From Plectrocnemia conspersa (Eukaryota; Arthropoda; Insecta; Trichoptera; Polycentropodidae), in the NCBI GenBank assembly GCA_009617715.1, contig VTFK01000063.1, positions 248,001-312,000 of the forward strand: a stretch of 64,000 nt of DNA, given 5' to 3'. The notes under the pieces are model-generated. The model made no database searches, was not told where the DNA came from, and worked only from the letters and a program-made list of their open reading frames with translations. Below, piece by piece: positions 48,163 to 61,379 of this stretch. Each line of letters opens with the position of its first letter. The stretch's first letter is position 1. The position numbers were made by a program, and so were the translations under genes.

Positions 48163-49298
48163 CGAATGTGGTATAAATAAATATGGATGAAGATAAAAAA
48201 AACTGCTTTTAATTCATAGTGAAATTAATTCAAATGGCAACGGAAGCCACGAATAGGAAAATAGATCGTATGCAGCATTTGGAATCTACATATATAATGT
48301 TCAATTGGGATAAACCTATATTTATTTTTTATATTGCTGTTAGTAGAATATTTAAAAATTAAGTCTATTACATACAAATATAAACTCGTCTCTAATTAAT
48401 TTATTAATAAATATTATTTTATTAAAAATTATAAGTAAATAATAAATGAAGTTTAAATATATGTACTTTATTATCTTCGTAAAAAAATATAATGTTATAA
48501 ATATTATATACATTTTTTACTTTATTTTTAAATGTGCTTTTTTTACCAATATATTTTGGTTTTATAAATGTATGTTTTATTCTTCAAAACGTTTCTCGGC
48601 AGTCCCCATTTTCAATTACCTGTCAGTTTGTTTGCAACTGAATTGTTTGAAGTGTTTTTGTCGTTCAGAAAAATGTATAAAAAATCTAATACAACATAAA
48701 ATATCGTATGGCACGTAAAACATAAACTATATAGCAATAAAAAATATATTGTATATTTTTAGAGCCTAATTAATAGATTTATTTATATTTGAAAAAAAAT
48801 ACTATGAAATTATATATATATGTATAATAATTAATAATAAAGCATTCAAAGCTTTCATCAAATATAATTAGTAATATAAACTTTTTCATTTTTCCATCGT
48901 GCGCTTCTATATATAATCACAAAAAATCCGCAGCCTCCGATTTAATTTTCAATTAATGTCTCAAAGGCTTTCACAATGGTCAACGAAACCTTTAATCTAA
49001 CCAAAGTTGAAATAACTTTTGCAATTCTGACCTTTGTCTAACTACTTTAATTATATAGTTCTGCAAATACCTAACTGCCATTGTTTTTCTATCAAAGTAT
49101 TATTTGTGTAATAATAATTTAGAAAAACACTCATATATTTTATTGTGGTTTATTCGTTGAAAACATTATTATTTTCTTTATAAAATTGAAATAAGATAGA
49201 TGTCGTATATTTTCTTTAATGAAAATGCTGAAAAAAAGACAGACAAAATGTAATTTATATTTCTGCTATGATACACTCTTGCCATTGAAAATATTACA

Positions 49299-49331
49299 TT
49301 AATCTTCCTCGCAATCTTCATCGCGTGCTGG
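49299..49331 (-). CDS. Candidate tiny terminal exon (unknown gene)
   Basis: A textbook acceptor, GTTTTTTTTCTGCAG (AG at 49332-49333), is followed in phase 0 by PARDEDCEED and a TAA. Very acidic C-termini on tiny last exons are common, and the polypyrimidine tract is strong. If real, it would belong to a minus-strand gene to the right, possibly the one with the exon at 53505-53673. That exon ends in phase 2, however, so at least one more exon would be needed between them. Confidence 0.3.
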   Translation of the reverse strand, partial: PARDEDCEED

Positions 49332-50070
49332 CTGCAGAAAAAAAACTTTACATTTCAATATGTTCTTTGGGGAACGTTCTTTGTATTTATTGCGAAGCAA
49401 CAGTGTATGTGTATGTGCACTTGATGTAATGGAAAGTATTCATATTATTTATTATACCGGATAAAAAACAGACATCCTAAAATATCATACAGGAAATATA
49501 TCATAATTAAATAATATTTCAAGCTATATTACAACTTTTACAATAACTAAATATGGATTGCTTAAATATATACTTAAATATATATAACAAGTATTTACTT
49601 CACGCAATTTTAAAGTCCACAAAAAAGACTCAAATTTGTCGTGAAACCAAAGTTAGATGAAAAAAATGGCATAGAAATATTTCATCCTTCGGGTAATTTT
49701 AATATATTAATTTGCTTATCGTAAAAACGCGTAAGAAAGCTCACCCGTCCCAATATATTGTTGATAGCAAAAATGTGTTTCTTCTATGAGTCAAAGGATT
49801 AATAGAAACTGTTCTAAATCGATACAAAATATTATTTACCTAATCAAATACTATATTCTATGTAATTGCTATTGTTGCTTACATCTTTTGCTAGAGAGCT
49901 AACCATCAACCGATTGATAACGAGCGATCATTTACGGTAAATAATAACAATGATTTTGTATAAATAAATATAAGTATAGAGCCTTCCAAAGAGATGTTTT
50001 CTTTACATGCTAATATCATAATCCTTATTGTTGCATGTAATAAACAGATTGTAGATAAATATATAATAAA

Positions 50071-50400
50071 AAAATGCTGAATTAATTCATTCGCAGCTGA
50101 TTTAAATTCTCGTGATAAAAAAATCTGATCAAAATGTATGTAATAATAATTTAAGCATATTATTTTTGCAGTAATTTTCACAGCATTGTATTAGGCATAT
50201 TTTATAAAATTAAAAAGTCTAACGATTATAAAAGTAAAGTGAATAAATAAAATGCTTATTATGAAGCAATATATATTTTTTTGATTAAATAATATTTTAC
50301 ACTAATTGGTTAAATACATTTATATCAGTAAAAACCGAACAAAACGAATATATTCGAATATTCGAATACTTAATCTATGTTTTATTCAATATTCGAATAA
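50071..50400 (+). repeat. Dispersed repeat E, copy 2
   Basis: Copy of 21033-21349: TGCTGAATTAATTCATTCGC and AGCTGATTTAAAT, CACAGCATTGTATTAGGCAT, TATTTTATAAAATTAAAAAG and ACGAATATATTCGAA with a further TATTCGAATA. About 75 percent identical by eye. Confidence 0.7.
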
Positions 50401-50419
50401 TTGATCCGTTAAATAAGCC

Positions 50420-50560
50420 ATCGTGCGAGTAAGCCGTATCCGCACTATGTACGTTAAAAAGGATCATATGAATGCGGATGTACTTTTCGACGGCTACTAG
50501 GTTAGCGGGCACTGCTCGCCGTACTTCAGACGCGCTGTGTCTCTAGACTCATGTTAATGT
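50420..50560. other. GC-richer hairpin-containing block
   Basis: TATCCGCACTATG pairs with CATATGAATGCGGATG 20-30 bp later, giving a stem around 50438-50482. CpG-rich sequence follows to 50545. May be part of a MITE; no counterpart found in the window. Confidence 0.3.
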
Positions 50561-51814
50561 ATTGAGTTGCTATAACATTCTCACCTTTTATTTTTTTATT
50601 TTGCCAGCGACTTTATTACTGATTGTAATTCTCAGTTATTGTATTCATATATAATATAAAATTAAATAATATATTAAAATATGGATAAAAAGGGCTTTTT
50701 CCTAAAATTCTTAAAATTCAGAACAAGTTTAAGGTTTTGCTTTAAAATTGAGCTTTATAAAAAAAGCAAAGCGATAAAAAATTTTTTAACATCTGAAGTT
50801 TAAAGCAAATCGTAGAAATATAAATTCATAAACCATTCTTCTGAATTTTGTTTTTCAGTATGGTAATCACATTTTTTTAACACATAAGATTTAAAAATCA
50901 ATAAACATTAATAATTTATTTAATAAATTAACCAATTTAGATTTATAGCCTCTTGTAGGGTTTCTTAATGAAAAAATCTTAAAGCACGTTTATCCTTTTT
51001 CCTGAAAAAAAATACTTATTTATATAGCTGAATATGCGAATAAAATGCACAAGAAAATAAATACATATTCAATGCTGACTAATCTTTGTGACGATGTAAC
51101 TAAATTATTCAGTTCAATACACTCTTTTACAACCTATAGATGATTATTTTTTTTGTAATCAAATGGTTTAATAACTTTAACCATAAATTATTCGTCGAAA
51201 AAATAATCACAAATGGTTCAAATTGTAATTTAATTGTAACGACTAATCACTGATCCGCAACGATCTTTTTTTAAGGGCCGATTTGATAGTGACTGCAATT
51301 ATAAAGTAATTATTCGGTTACTGTTATTTGGCCGTTTGGATACACTCGGTTAAACCGCAAGTCGCAGATTTAATCTAAAGTTAGCGTCAACTTTTTCTAT
51401 CATCTTAAGGCCTGCTTAATATTTAAGAGATTTTTTTATTTCTCGATGCGTTCCGAATCCAATTTATTAATAAACAAGCTACTTTTTGATGTACAATATT
51501 TTGATTTAATGTGACATAATTATACATTAAATATGTTTGTAAAAAATATGTTATGTATGTAAATAAATATTTTACGTATTATTATAATTTTTATATTAAT
51601 AATATTTTAAGTAAATATGCATTTTTTAGGAATTAAATTAGACTAACTAAATCCTGATTTCACTGACATTTTAAGCCTTATTAATTCTCAACAATTAAGA
51701 AGTGTTTCACCTGTTCACTTTAACTCAAAATGTTTGTATTTATATTTATAAATATAATATACAAAACATATTTTTTAACGTTAATCCTATTTTATGTATT
51801 ATAAGGCACATATA

Positions 51815-51915
51815 GGGTTGAAATAAGCCGTCGCTTTTTTTGTTTAATATCATCGTAAATGTTCCATTTCTCATCCCCACTTATAATACGAAACATGTTA
51901 CAAAATATGACGAGT
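51815..51915 (-). pseudogene. mariner transposase fragment
   Basis: The minus strand reads FRIISGDEKWNIYDDIKQKK, the mariner RI.TGDEKW..YDN.KRK block containing the first catalytic aspartate. Only about 30 codons are recognisable. It belongs to a different mariner lineage from the two copies at 35.2 and 45.4 kb, judging by the residues. Confidence 0.75.
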
Positions 51916-52984
51916 CATCCACGCGTGTTAGTGTCATTTATATAGATATGTCATTCCAAAATGAATATGACATATTTTGGCCTTTTTTGATAACGTAATT
52001 GTAATAGTGTATATTGTTATAAATATATTTTCAGAACAGTTAATCTAGCCTTTGGCCTTTATAAATCACGTATTATCATAGCTTTTGACAGTCGATACTA
52101 CACTTGAGGTGACCCAAAACGAGTGGGTTCTGAGAAAAATATCGTGACATTAAAAGCGAGTGTAAGTGAAAATCCTGAATCAGCAATAAGGTCAAGTCCA
52201 ATTTATATATTGAAAAAATATTGAACATACTCGTAGATTAAAGAATAATATTGTAATAAATGAAAATCTTTGACAAGTATTTGGAGAAACATTACATTCA
52301 AAAGCTTTAATTTATTTATACAAAATAAGTTTTAATAAATAAATGTATAAAATAGATTTAGATTAGTACTTTTTTTTAAAAGAATACCTTTATTTCATTA
52401 ATATATAATAAATACTTTTACAAATATATAATTATATATACTATATATGCTACTAGTTTATGACAATTTTCATGTTTACGACTTATTATTAGTTAAAATT
52501 TAATAAAAAAATAGGAAAATAAAATAAAACGTTTGTGGTTATTATTAAAAAAAAATAAAATAAAATACGTTTTAAAATTTGAACGCAAGAAAAAAAAATA
52601 TTGTAAAAAAATCAGCAACAATAAATTAAGTGATAATTTTAGTATATTTCACTCAATATATAGAACCACTGATATGTAATCTTTAGCCTCTAAAGCAATA
52701 TATGCTTTGCATTTTGTGCTTTTATTTAAATTTACGGTTGTTCTTATCGTAGTGTGGCTTCGAAAAATATTTTAAAAATATTTTCTGGGATGAAAATGAT
52801 ATTTATAGGCTAATATGTCATTCAAAATAAATCTATAAAAAATATATTTATTTATTATTTTCATAGCTTTATTTGAATGACTTATAATTAAAAAAAGCAT
52901 ATGTTAAAATGGGTTTAATTAATTTTTTAGATTAAAATTTTATTTTTTATACTCGTTAACGCACTCTTTCCTTTTGAAATTATT

Positions 52985-53110
52985 CTTAGGGTCGCAATGT
53001 TGGCAAGCCATTTAGAGTGAAGTTCTATTTTTTTTTAAATTTAAGCGCAGAGACACCTAGGTATTTAACGCTTGTTTAAAAAATCACGTTACTGTCCTCT
53101 TTATTTAATA
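52985..53110 (+). repeat. Dispersed repeat F, copy 2
   Basis: Counterpart of 40490-40640, with GGGTCGCAATGTTGGCAAGC and AGGTATTTAACGCTTG. Confidence 0.55.
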
Positions 53111-53504
53111 GAGGTAGTAACAGAGTTTGTCTATATTTTGTGAAAATAATTGCTTATGTTTAAATTCGGTTGATTTTAAATATCTTAAAATATTTATTTA
53201 AGATTTTAAAAGATTATCTCGATACATACATGTATTGAGTTCGCCCTTAATATTTTTAACCCCCCGTTACATTAATGTATATTGTTATGATTTGACACAT
53301 TTTATTCATATTTTAGTTTATTTTATAAAAAAATTAAACACATTTTTTTAATTTCTAGTTTTTAACCACCGTGTATTTTTTATTTGAGCTGCTATACATA
53401 ACATTTATTGCAAAAAATATTTATTTTGAGGCACCGTGTAAACATTATAAAATCGATTATACCGCTTAAGTAAATGATATTTTTATTGTTAATTCCGCAC
53501 TTAC

Positions 53505-53673
53505 CGTGTCTGAAATTGTATAGAAGCCGGTGGCGAAACTCGCCCTTCACCGTCGGCGTATCGGTACGCTCTCGGGTCTGGCTTTAACAACTCTAATATC
53601 TTTCTGAAATGTTGTTCTATATCATGTAGTGATCTCTGGGATTGAAGAGCAAATGATTTTAAATCTTCCACAG
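53505..53673 (-). CDS. Internal exon of an unidentified protein-coding gene
   Basis: A 169-bp segment between an acceptor AATTTGCAG (AG at 53674-53675) and a strong donor ACACG|GTAAGTG (GT at 53503-53504). Only one frame is open, and it is open throughout: VEDLKSFALQSQRSLHDIEQ, HFRKILELLKPDPRAYRYAD and GEGRVSPPASIQFQTR. It enters with two leftover bases and leaves with two. Residues 1-30 form an amphipathic, coiled-coil-like helix, and a polar Pro/Ser linker follows. The unbiased composition, splice sites on both sides and single open frame make it a real exon. I do not recognise the protein. Its other exons were not found in the window, except possibly the acidic exon at 49.3 kb. Confidence 0.8.
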
Positions 53674-54483
53674 CTGCAAATTTGAAGCAGTTTATGATTT
53701 ATTTAATATAATCTGACTATTTTTTTTTAGAAAATATTACATAAACAGAAAATAAATTCAACTGGGAACTTGTCTCTATATTTGTTTTTAATAAAATGCG
53801 TAGTAAAAGAGAAGAGTAGAATAATATAGTCATGTGGGACAAATTCGCAATCTTTCTTGGACATTTATTATTGCGGGATAGCATGGTTGAACCAGTATTC
53901 AAGTCATCTAGTTATTTTAATATAATATGAAATATTTTTATTTATTTATTATTTAATTAAAAATGTATATGGATGATTTTTAGTTTATTACGCGGAATTT
54001 TACTAACTTATTTTTGCTTCGTGATATAAAAACTTTGGTTCAATATTTCCATTTAAATAACTAAATATAATGGCAAAATAACTATATTTGCTTTTACGTG
54101 TATAGTTGAATAACAAACCGGTTCCATGAATTCTAGTTTAATTAATGTTCAATCATGAAAACTCGATCGGTTATAATTGTATATTGTATTTTCAAAGCAC
54201 AATAAAATAGGAAGATAATTATTATTAATAAAAGTTGTGCTCGTTAATAAATCAATGGATATTATACTTAACCAGAAATTAATTATATATGTATTATTGT
54301 AACTTAACACCTGCTCATAAATTGAGCAAATGTATACATATAATTTAATTAAACATTTTTAAGTGTTCAATGGTTCTCTACTTTATATAATAAAATATTT
54401 CATTTTATATTATTTTAATATCATAGCAAATCATATTTTTTTATTTAAAAATAAACAGACTACAATAAAGCAAATGTATTAAT

Positions 54484-55436
54484 GAAGACTTTGAAAATAA
54501 AAAATACTGTTCAGTCGTTTTCTTAGATATAACATAGCTTTTGACAAAGCGTAGCACCCTAGACTATTCTTTAAAATTAAGAAACTGCTTCCACACAACA
54601 TCTTCAATAATCCAAACTTACCTGAAAAATATACATTTCAGATTGAGATCAGAAACTGTATCAAATATCATCGGGTGTGCCTGAGGGTAGCGTTCTTGAA
54701 CTGATGCTATACTGTGATATAATATTTTATTTTTTATTTATTTTGTGCGAAATGGGCCGAAATATTTATTTTTATCATCAAAAAATTGAATATGAACTAT
54801 TAATCTTCTTCTTCTACATCGTTAGAAAGTGATAGTCTTGTTGGAACTAAACCAAAGAAAACTTCTCAAAGGAGGTTTGTTTGACATTATAATATAATAA
54901 TTTGTTAAAATGTCAATAATGACTTAAATATTATAATAAATAAAATTAAAACAGTAGATACAAAACCATGACAAAAAATATAAATATTTGCCATCACAAA
55001 TAGAAGCTCGAACTTATTTTAATCCAGAAAAATTATCTTTGCTGTAATAAAATATTTAATGATGCTAATAATAAAACATTCTGGCTCACAGGAGCAAATT
55101 CAGGCTTATCATTGAAAAAAAATATGATAATATATAACTCTATCATTAAACCGGAGTGGTCTTATTGAGTTCAGATTTGGGGTGAACCTCCATATCTAAT
55201 ATCAAAATTCCTGAATAAATTCCTCAGGTTGATGACCGGTGTTCCTTGGTTTGTGACTAACAAATATGTATTAAGAGATTACTGTGTCAGTGTAAAAGAA
55301 ACATTTAAAAATATAAGTGGACAATACTTTAACAGATTAAAAACTCACCCCTACATACTGGCAAGTAATCTGCTAAAATACAATGTTATAACTAAGCATT
55401 TAAATATATTAAAACTAACGAATATAATTAATTAAC
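54484..55436 (+). pseudogene. jockey-type non-LTR retrotransposon remnant, internally deleted
   Basis: Near 54520-54640 frames read AFDKA, stop, HPRLFFKIKKLLPHN, matching the jockey RT block AFDKVWH.GLL.KIK..LP. GVPQGSVLG-like sequence is recognisable but shifted at about 54670-54700. An AT-rich interruption follows. From about 55080 the frame resumes as WLTGANSGLSLKKNMIIYNS, IIKPEWSY, stop, VQIWG and RLMTGVPWFVTNKYVLRDYC, the usual jockey C-terminal region ending with RLKTHPYILASNLL. The RT catalytic YADD region is deleted, and several stops and frameshifts are present. Confidence 0.88.
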
Positions 55437-55794
55437 ATATGTCATATCATAACCACTAACAAAATTACTATAAACTAGCATTTAATCATATAATATATTA
55501 AGATCGACATGAGACAATTATTTAGCTTAATTAATAAACGTACTATACTTGTATGTTAATTATTAAAAGGATGTCTCTAGGGAGAGACTTCTTAGATGTT
55601 ATTTTTATTTTTCTTTCCTATGTGCCTAATTGCGAAAAGAAAACAGAAACAAGTAAACAGATTGCATTTAAAAATATTTAAAGATGGAAAAAAATATTGG
55701 GCTAACGTCATAAAATTTTTTCAAAGTTAAAAATATAGGCGGTCAAATATGCATATAAATATTTTTCAATATACGTTTTTTATTTGATAAAACG

Positions 55795-56230
55795 TTATTG
55801 CGCGTCCGTAGAATAAAAACATAAACTGCTCGCTTTTACGCAAATTTCATAAGCGACCGGTATGCGATTTTTCTCATCCGGAACCTTTTTGAGTTTATTT
55901 TCGTATTTTTTTCGTAGCGGCGGCGTAGCACGCGCTACGCCCGTACAGGGTGTTTGTTTATTCAATCCTTTTATTTCGCAATATATCAGCCGAGGGTAAG
56001 AACGTAGCTGGCACACGATGATGCACGAGGGCCAATTTTCATTTTCGAGGAGACGAAACGCAGAGGGTGAATTACTGGCGAATAATCCGCAGTTTAAAAT
56101 ATATGGCCGAGGGCCAACCGGTCGCGATATCAAACGGCGATAATAGTTAAATTTATGCCCGTGACGTTAAAAAAAGAAAAATGTGCGTTTAGATCACCGA
56201 AATGGCGATTGGGGAGACGAATTGGTTTCG
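55795..56230. promoter_or_regulatory. GC-richer island with a small CpG palindrome
   Basis: Contains TAGCGGCGGCGTAGCACGCG and the palindrome GTAGC.CGCGCTAC at about 55924. A 112-codon minus-strand frame has no domain resemblance, and the plus strand is also fairly open. Candidate conserved non-coding element. Confidence 0.3.
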
Positions 56231-57390
56231 GGGTATTTTTTATTTGCTTGTTTTCCATAAAAGTACCCGGAAAATGTTATAATATTATTTTAAATTATTG
56301 ATTATATTTTACTGTGTCGTTTTTTAATTGGGTTATGAAATTGATTTTTAGTGAAATTATTCCGAGAAGGGTAAAAGGTTTTAACCTTTTTTTGGCTTAA
56401 TACGTCAGATACGCTTTCAATTGCCTTTGTGTATTATTACAGGCTTTCAAGATACTTTACATATTTTTTTTAAAGTCTCTCGTGAAATTTTAATGCGCAT
56501 TTTATTAAGGAGATAATTGCCTTTCGTATTATTTTTTATGGCGCTATATTTAATAATGATTTCAGGGTGTGTATTATTTAAAGCAGTGACTCTCAAATTT
56601 TAGCATATTAAATTTACAATAAAATTGCAATTATTTATTTTAACTAATAATATATAACAATTTAAGGATAGTTCGGTATAAGAAAACTGGAATAATCTAT
56701 GGACGAGTTAATTTGTATAATAATGTTCCTAGAACAATCCTCAAAAATTAAAATGTGGCAGGTTTTTTAAATGAAATTAAAAAACACTTTAATGAATTAA
56801 AAAATTAAGTAAATATCAAGTATGTATGTTTAGTGTGAAAAAATCTGTCACTAAATAAATAATAAATATTATATTCTCAAATATAGTTTTGAGCAGTTTA
56901 ATAGCTATTTTCAGTTATTTTATCATGAATATTTATAAGCAATAAAATGGGATTTTTTGCATATTTTTTAACATAAATGCAAACATACGAAATATTTTAA
57001 TTTACCAAGGTTAGTTAAAACTGGTTAACCGGTTTTTGATTTGTAAAATAAATCGAAATAATATGGCCCTCATCTGTTTCCACCCCGAAGCATCACATTA
57101 GCATGAAGGTCTAGATTAGGAAAAGGCTAAGTGAACTTGGACTTCCACTAGATACATTCAATATTTTTACTATTTTTCCAAATAAGAATTTCCACAAGTC
57201 AATTTTTTTTACTACTTCGCTTTCGACTTGGAACACGTAAAATTTAAGTTAATCTAAATTTTGAAACATAGACTACCGAGCCACCGTTTTACACTGTCCT
57301 GTTTATTTTGCTAAAAAAAAGTTTATTGTTATTATTTAATTTGTTACGCGTAATTGAGAAATAATGTGGGAGCGTTTGAAGACTACAGGC
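56231..57390. other. AT-rich stretch, nothing supported
   Basis: No exon or element end was recognised. Confidence 0.4.
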
Positions 57391-57394
57391 TTTT

Positions 57395-57600
57395 CTGACG
57401 TCTATTTGATGTCGAACTAGACCGGTAGATGCAAAGAGAGAAGCGGTGGGTTATGTGATTTTTGCTGATCTTAAGTTGCAGTGCAAATTAGAGGGTTTTT
57501 TATAGTTGGGAATTTCGGATGCTTTCAACTCCGAAATGGATGAATTGATGTGGATATTGGTTGCCCGTGTTCCTATATTTGAATCCATAGCCCCTTTTAT
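57395..57600 (+). repeat. Dispersed repeat R, plus copy
   Basis: GATGCAAAGAGAGAAGCGGT with GGG and a downstream TTTTGCTGATCTTAAGTTGC parallels the copy at 17585-17790. Confidence 0.5.
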
Positions 57601-58669
57601 AGAAAGTTTTATTCTCCGCTCATTTTCAGTGGGACGACAAATTACATAAAGGTGACAGTTTTTTTTTTAAAACATATTTCTGACTGATAAACAGATTAGG
57701 AACAGACGTTTTAAGGTAAAATCCGAATGAATGCGTTCTCTTTTATGAACGCGGTGGATATTTAAATAATTTCTAATTTATAGCGTGTACTTTGTGACTT
57801 AATCTGTTATAAGTTTTTTCACGGTGGTGTTCCATTTTAACTAAAAAATCTATTTTTGTGATTAAAACGCTTTGTGTTAAACTGGTATTTTTTATGATTA
57901 AATAGCATGAGTTAATTCCTTTAATTTTGAATTAAAGAGTAGTTTAATCAATGAATCCTAATATATTTTTCAGAGAAGACTGGGTTTTACCTTACGCAGA
58001 CCAGGCAATGATAAATAGCACATTGCTACACTATTGCAAAAATTATACACGATTTAAAACTAATAAAATATCAGCATTTTATTTTATAAAAAAGCATTTT
58101 TAAAGTTCGCGCAGGGAATTGTCCTTTATGTATAGTTCGATTGAGTTAGCAACGTTACACTTATATGGACAAAAAATAAACTTTTACTTTCAAGTAAGAA
58201 TGTATTATGAAATGCGTATACTCCTTTACCCCATTCTTGCTTAAGGTTAAATATTTCAAATCTGAAAACAAATTCTTTTTATAAGTATACGCACTTGATG
58301 AACTGTTTAATTTCATTTTTTGAGCTCTTTACATAAAAATTCTGTTTAGAAAATCGTCACATTTATATAGTACTTGCGTCTCTAATAAAATGTTATGCGT
58401 AATTGCTTTCTTTATTGAGTAAAACACACTTAACTTAATAAAACGAAACGGATAAAGACTAAATGGACCCGTCAGTTATTTCTGGATTGATACCGGTTAT
58501 ATATTTTAAATATATATATTTGAAAAAAACTTTTAGTATTAAAATTGTAAGTTTTATTATAATAACAATAAAAAAAATCAAAATATTTTCAGGCATATTA
58601 AACCCATAACTCGGCGCTACCGTGCAAAAATGAAATATTATATTTTTCCATAATTTTCTCCACATCTTC
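57601..58669. other. AT-rich stretch, nothing supported
   Basis: No splice-supported exon or element end was seen. Confidence 0.4.
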
Positions 58670-59182
58670 CCGGACTTTGAAGCGATCGCAATAAATCTGG
58701 CCCTTTAAGCTTTTATCTCGGCGTTGTGTCCGTATAAATTTTTATGATCTGCCGAGGTGAATCTACGACCGAGCCGGTTATAAACACGCGTTCGCCCGTT
58801 ACCGCGCTATTACCGCGACTAACCGGCAGTTAAGATCGATCCGCGATAATGCAAAATAATGTTATCACTTTTCAAAGCAGAGAAAAACGCGCATGGTTAT
58901 TTTCCGCCACTTTTGTGTCTCGGCCCAAAAACTCGCTATTTGGTAATCATAAATTTAGGCCAGAATAGTCTAGGAAGCCGGAGCCCAGACCGGAAAGACC
59001 CTCTTCCTTCACTTTCAGCATATTGTGTGCACGGTTACTTATGGAAAAATACTTACGGGCGATGTAAGTTTGGCTGTCTCCGCTACACTATTACGCTGAT
59101 GTATTCGCCGCTATTTTCAGGTGGTCCCTTTGTCGGCCTTTGTGTGTGTATTGGCCGTAAAATGCGAGTATTATGTGGTTGA
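58670..59182. promoter_or_regulatory. GC-richer island, candidate conserved non-coding block
   Basis: CpG-rich (for example ACCGCGCTATTACCGCGACT and CGATCCGCGATAATG). A plus-strand 107-codon frame at 58859-59182 is open, but it lacks splice context and family resemblance, and its cysteine/glycine-rich end looks unselected. A regulatory element is favoured over a gene. Confidence 0.3.
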
Positions 59183-59619
59183 TGATATTCAATTTCGTAT
59201 ATAAATTACAATATATATACACGTGTACACGTGAATATATAGTATTTTATTAATATAAATATTTCATATCAAATGTGAACATTAACAATGGGTTATTTAT
59301 TTATTGTTATATATTTACTTAAAACCAACTGTATTAAATAACAAAAATACATCTAATTATTACCCCAATTAGAGCTTCGTTCAAACCAATACAGTTTTGG
59401 AATTTTTGTTCATCAAACTCATCGAACCACCCTTGCCACTTTTCGATTCTTCAAAATATCTGTGGTTCCTCAAATTTCATTCGGCCATAGACACCAATAC
59501 TAAAATAAGGAATCGAGACGATTTATCAGACGAGAAATGGACAATTTTTGGAAATCATTATAAGCTTTAATTCAAATATATTTTTACATTTAATCTTTAG
59601 TTTATTTATTTTAAAAGGA

Positions 59620-60480
59620 ACCAAATACGAGCGTTAACTATATGCCAAGTCGCATAAAAAAAGTTCGTTCGGGGGCCCGGTCAATTTACCGTAATACTCG
59701 TTTTTTATTAAAAAAAAAATAATTAAAAATTGTTTTTAAATGCAAATTAAGATTCTAAACACTTTTTGCATACGAAATTTTTCAGTAGGATTTGATTTAG
59801 CAAAGTTATGACACTTTGAATTTTTACGATAGCCGCCATTTTGAAAAAAAATTTTATATATTTTTTTCATACAAAACGTATAGGGGATGCTCAATAGTTC
59901 TATACGATACTAAAAATTTAATTTTTAATCTTTAAAACCAAGCAGTTAAGAGCGTTAACTCTTCTGAAAGTCTCAAAATGGCTCGTATGGGGTCCGATCG
60001 AACTGATACATCGCTTGTTTTGAAGCAAAAAACTATTTTTTTTATATTTTATTTGGATGTAGTTTAGGCTTCTAAACGTTTCATAGATAGCGATCTTTTC
60101 GTTAAAATTTAAGCCTACTGAGTTACGAGTGTTTAAATTTTTATATTTGTCGCTATTTTGCAAAAAATTGACACATTGGATTTTGCTAAAAAACATACAC
60201 AGGGTGCTTAAGAATTCTATACTGTTACAAAAATTCAATTTTAAATATGTATAAATACCTTAACTATATTGCAAGTCTTATGAGCGTATGTATGGTGGAT
60301 CGATCGACTCATAACACTAAACGTGTTTTGGAAAAAAAAACTTTTTTTTTTTAATTTTTAATTTTTTTAAACGGTATCGTAAGTACGTTCAAAAGCTCTA
60401 TTTCGTATCAAAAATTCAAGTCTATATCTTTAATTCATTTACATTTCCAAAAGTATACACCCAATCCTGTTTTAACGCAA
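59620..60480 (+). repeat. Degenerate tandem array, about three units of roughly 300 bp
   Basis: Three successive blocks share the order: AAGTC..AAATGGCTCG or AAGTCTTATGAGCG head, GATCGAtc.ACTgATA-type segment, a T-rich tract, CATTTTGAAAA or TATTTTGCAAAA, then a tail such as GGTGCTTAAGAATTCTATAC, or GATGCTCAATAGTTCTATAC, with AAAAATTCAA. Units start at about 59640, 59950 and 60255. Satellite-like or an internally repeated transposon; open frames over it are incidental. Confidence 0.55.
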
Positions 60481-60939
60481 AAAAATAGTTTCAGGAATTA
60501 ACACGTAAAATAAAAACGCGCGAAAAATTATCCGCAACAACCTTTTGTAAATTTGACAGATTAGATCCTAAGACTGAAAAATCTTGTATAAAAATCACTT
60601 ACAAGTGAATTTGCGTGAATTAATCGTGTAAAAAGTGGCATTTGTGGCAGCAAAAAAATCACATAAATAAAAATCGCATAACAAGCACTAATATTATGTG
60701 ATTAATTAACAAAAAAATATTGTTTAAATTTGAGTAAGTTTTTTAAATTTGATTAAATTTTCAAAAAAATACTGTTTAAATAGTATGAAAATTTTCCATC
60801 CAGAATTTATACATATCAATGTTGAATATTTAACATATATTTTCAAGCTTTTTTCACCAGATTTATGAACAATTTTTATGTATTAGTAAGACTAACAATT
60901 TTTTTAATGCACTCCAAATTTTTGTGAAATATCTATTTT

Positions 60940-61010
60940 GGATACGCGGAACACCAGTGTTCCGCGGAACATAATTTGGGAAACCATGGTCTAAAGTAAA
61001 GAAAAAATTT
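60940..61010 (-). mobile_element. hAT-like terminal fragment
   Basis: The reverse complement reads GACCATGGTTTCCCAAATTA, then TGTTCCGCGGAACACTGGTG, resembling hAT termini of the form CAGTGGTTCCCAAA..GTTCCGCGGAAC. No opposite end was found. Confidence 0.4.
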
Positions 61011-61379
61011 GATAAATTTTGTTTATTTTTTTATGCGCTCCGTGTCATAGGAAAAGTTTGTTTTGAATATAATTTTCTTAATTAAAAAGCTTGATAATTT
61101 CCATGTTTTTTAAATTTTACTTACAGTCATCAATAATGTTTTTTTTTATATTTTTTATCTCTTCTAGAGATAATGTTTTTTCTAAGTCTTACGTTTAAAT
61201 TGTCAATATTTATTGCATATTTTTCATTAAATTAAGTATTGAACTCACAAAATTCAATACTTTAATTGTAAGTATACCTTTATTATCATGATATACAATT
61301 ATTATGTATAATTTATCAATAGTGCAATATATTTGCAATATAAGGTCCTAAAAAATAATGGCAGTTATCCTTTAAAAAT

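Noticed and set aside
55795..56133. 112-codon minus-strand frame
   Set aside because: Longest of the non-transposon frames outside the Beat-like exons, but no flanking splice sites, no family resemblance and a CpG-driven lack of stops.
58859..59182. 107-codon plus-strand frame
   Set aside because: No exon boundaries or recognisable motif; better explained by the GC-richer island.
59918..60238. 106-codon minus-strand frame
   Set aside because: Lies within the degenerate tandem array and is not shared by the other units.
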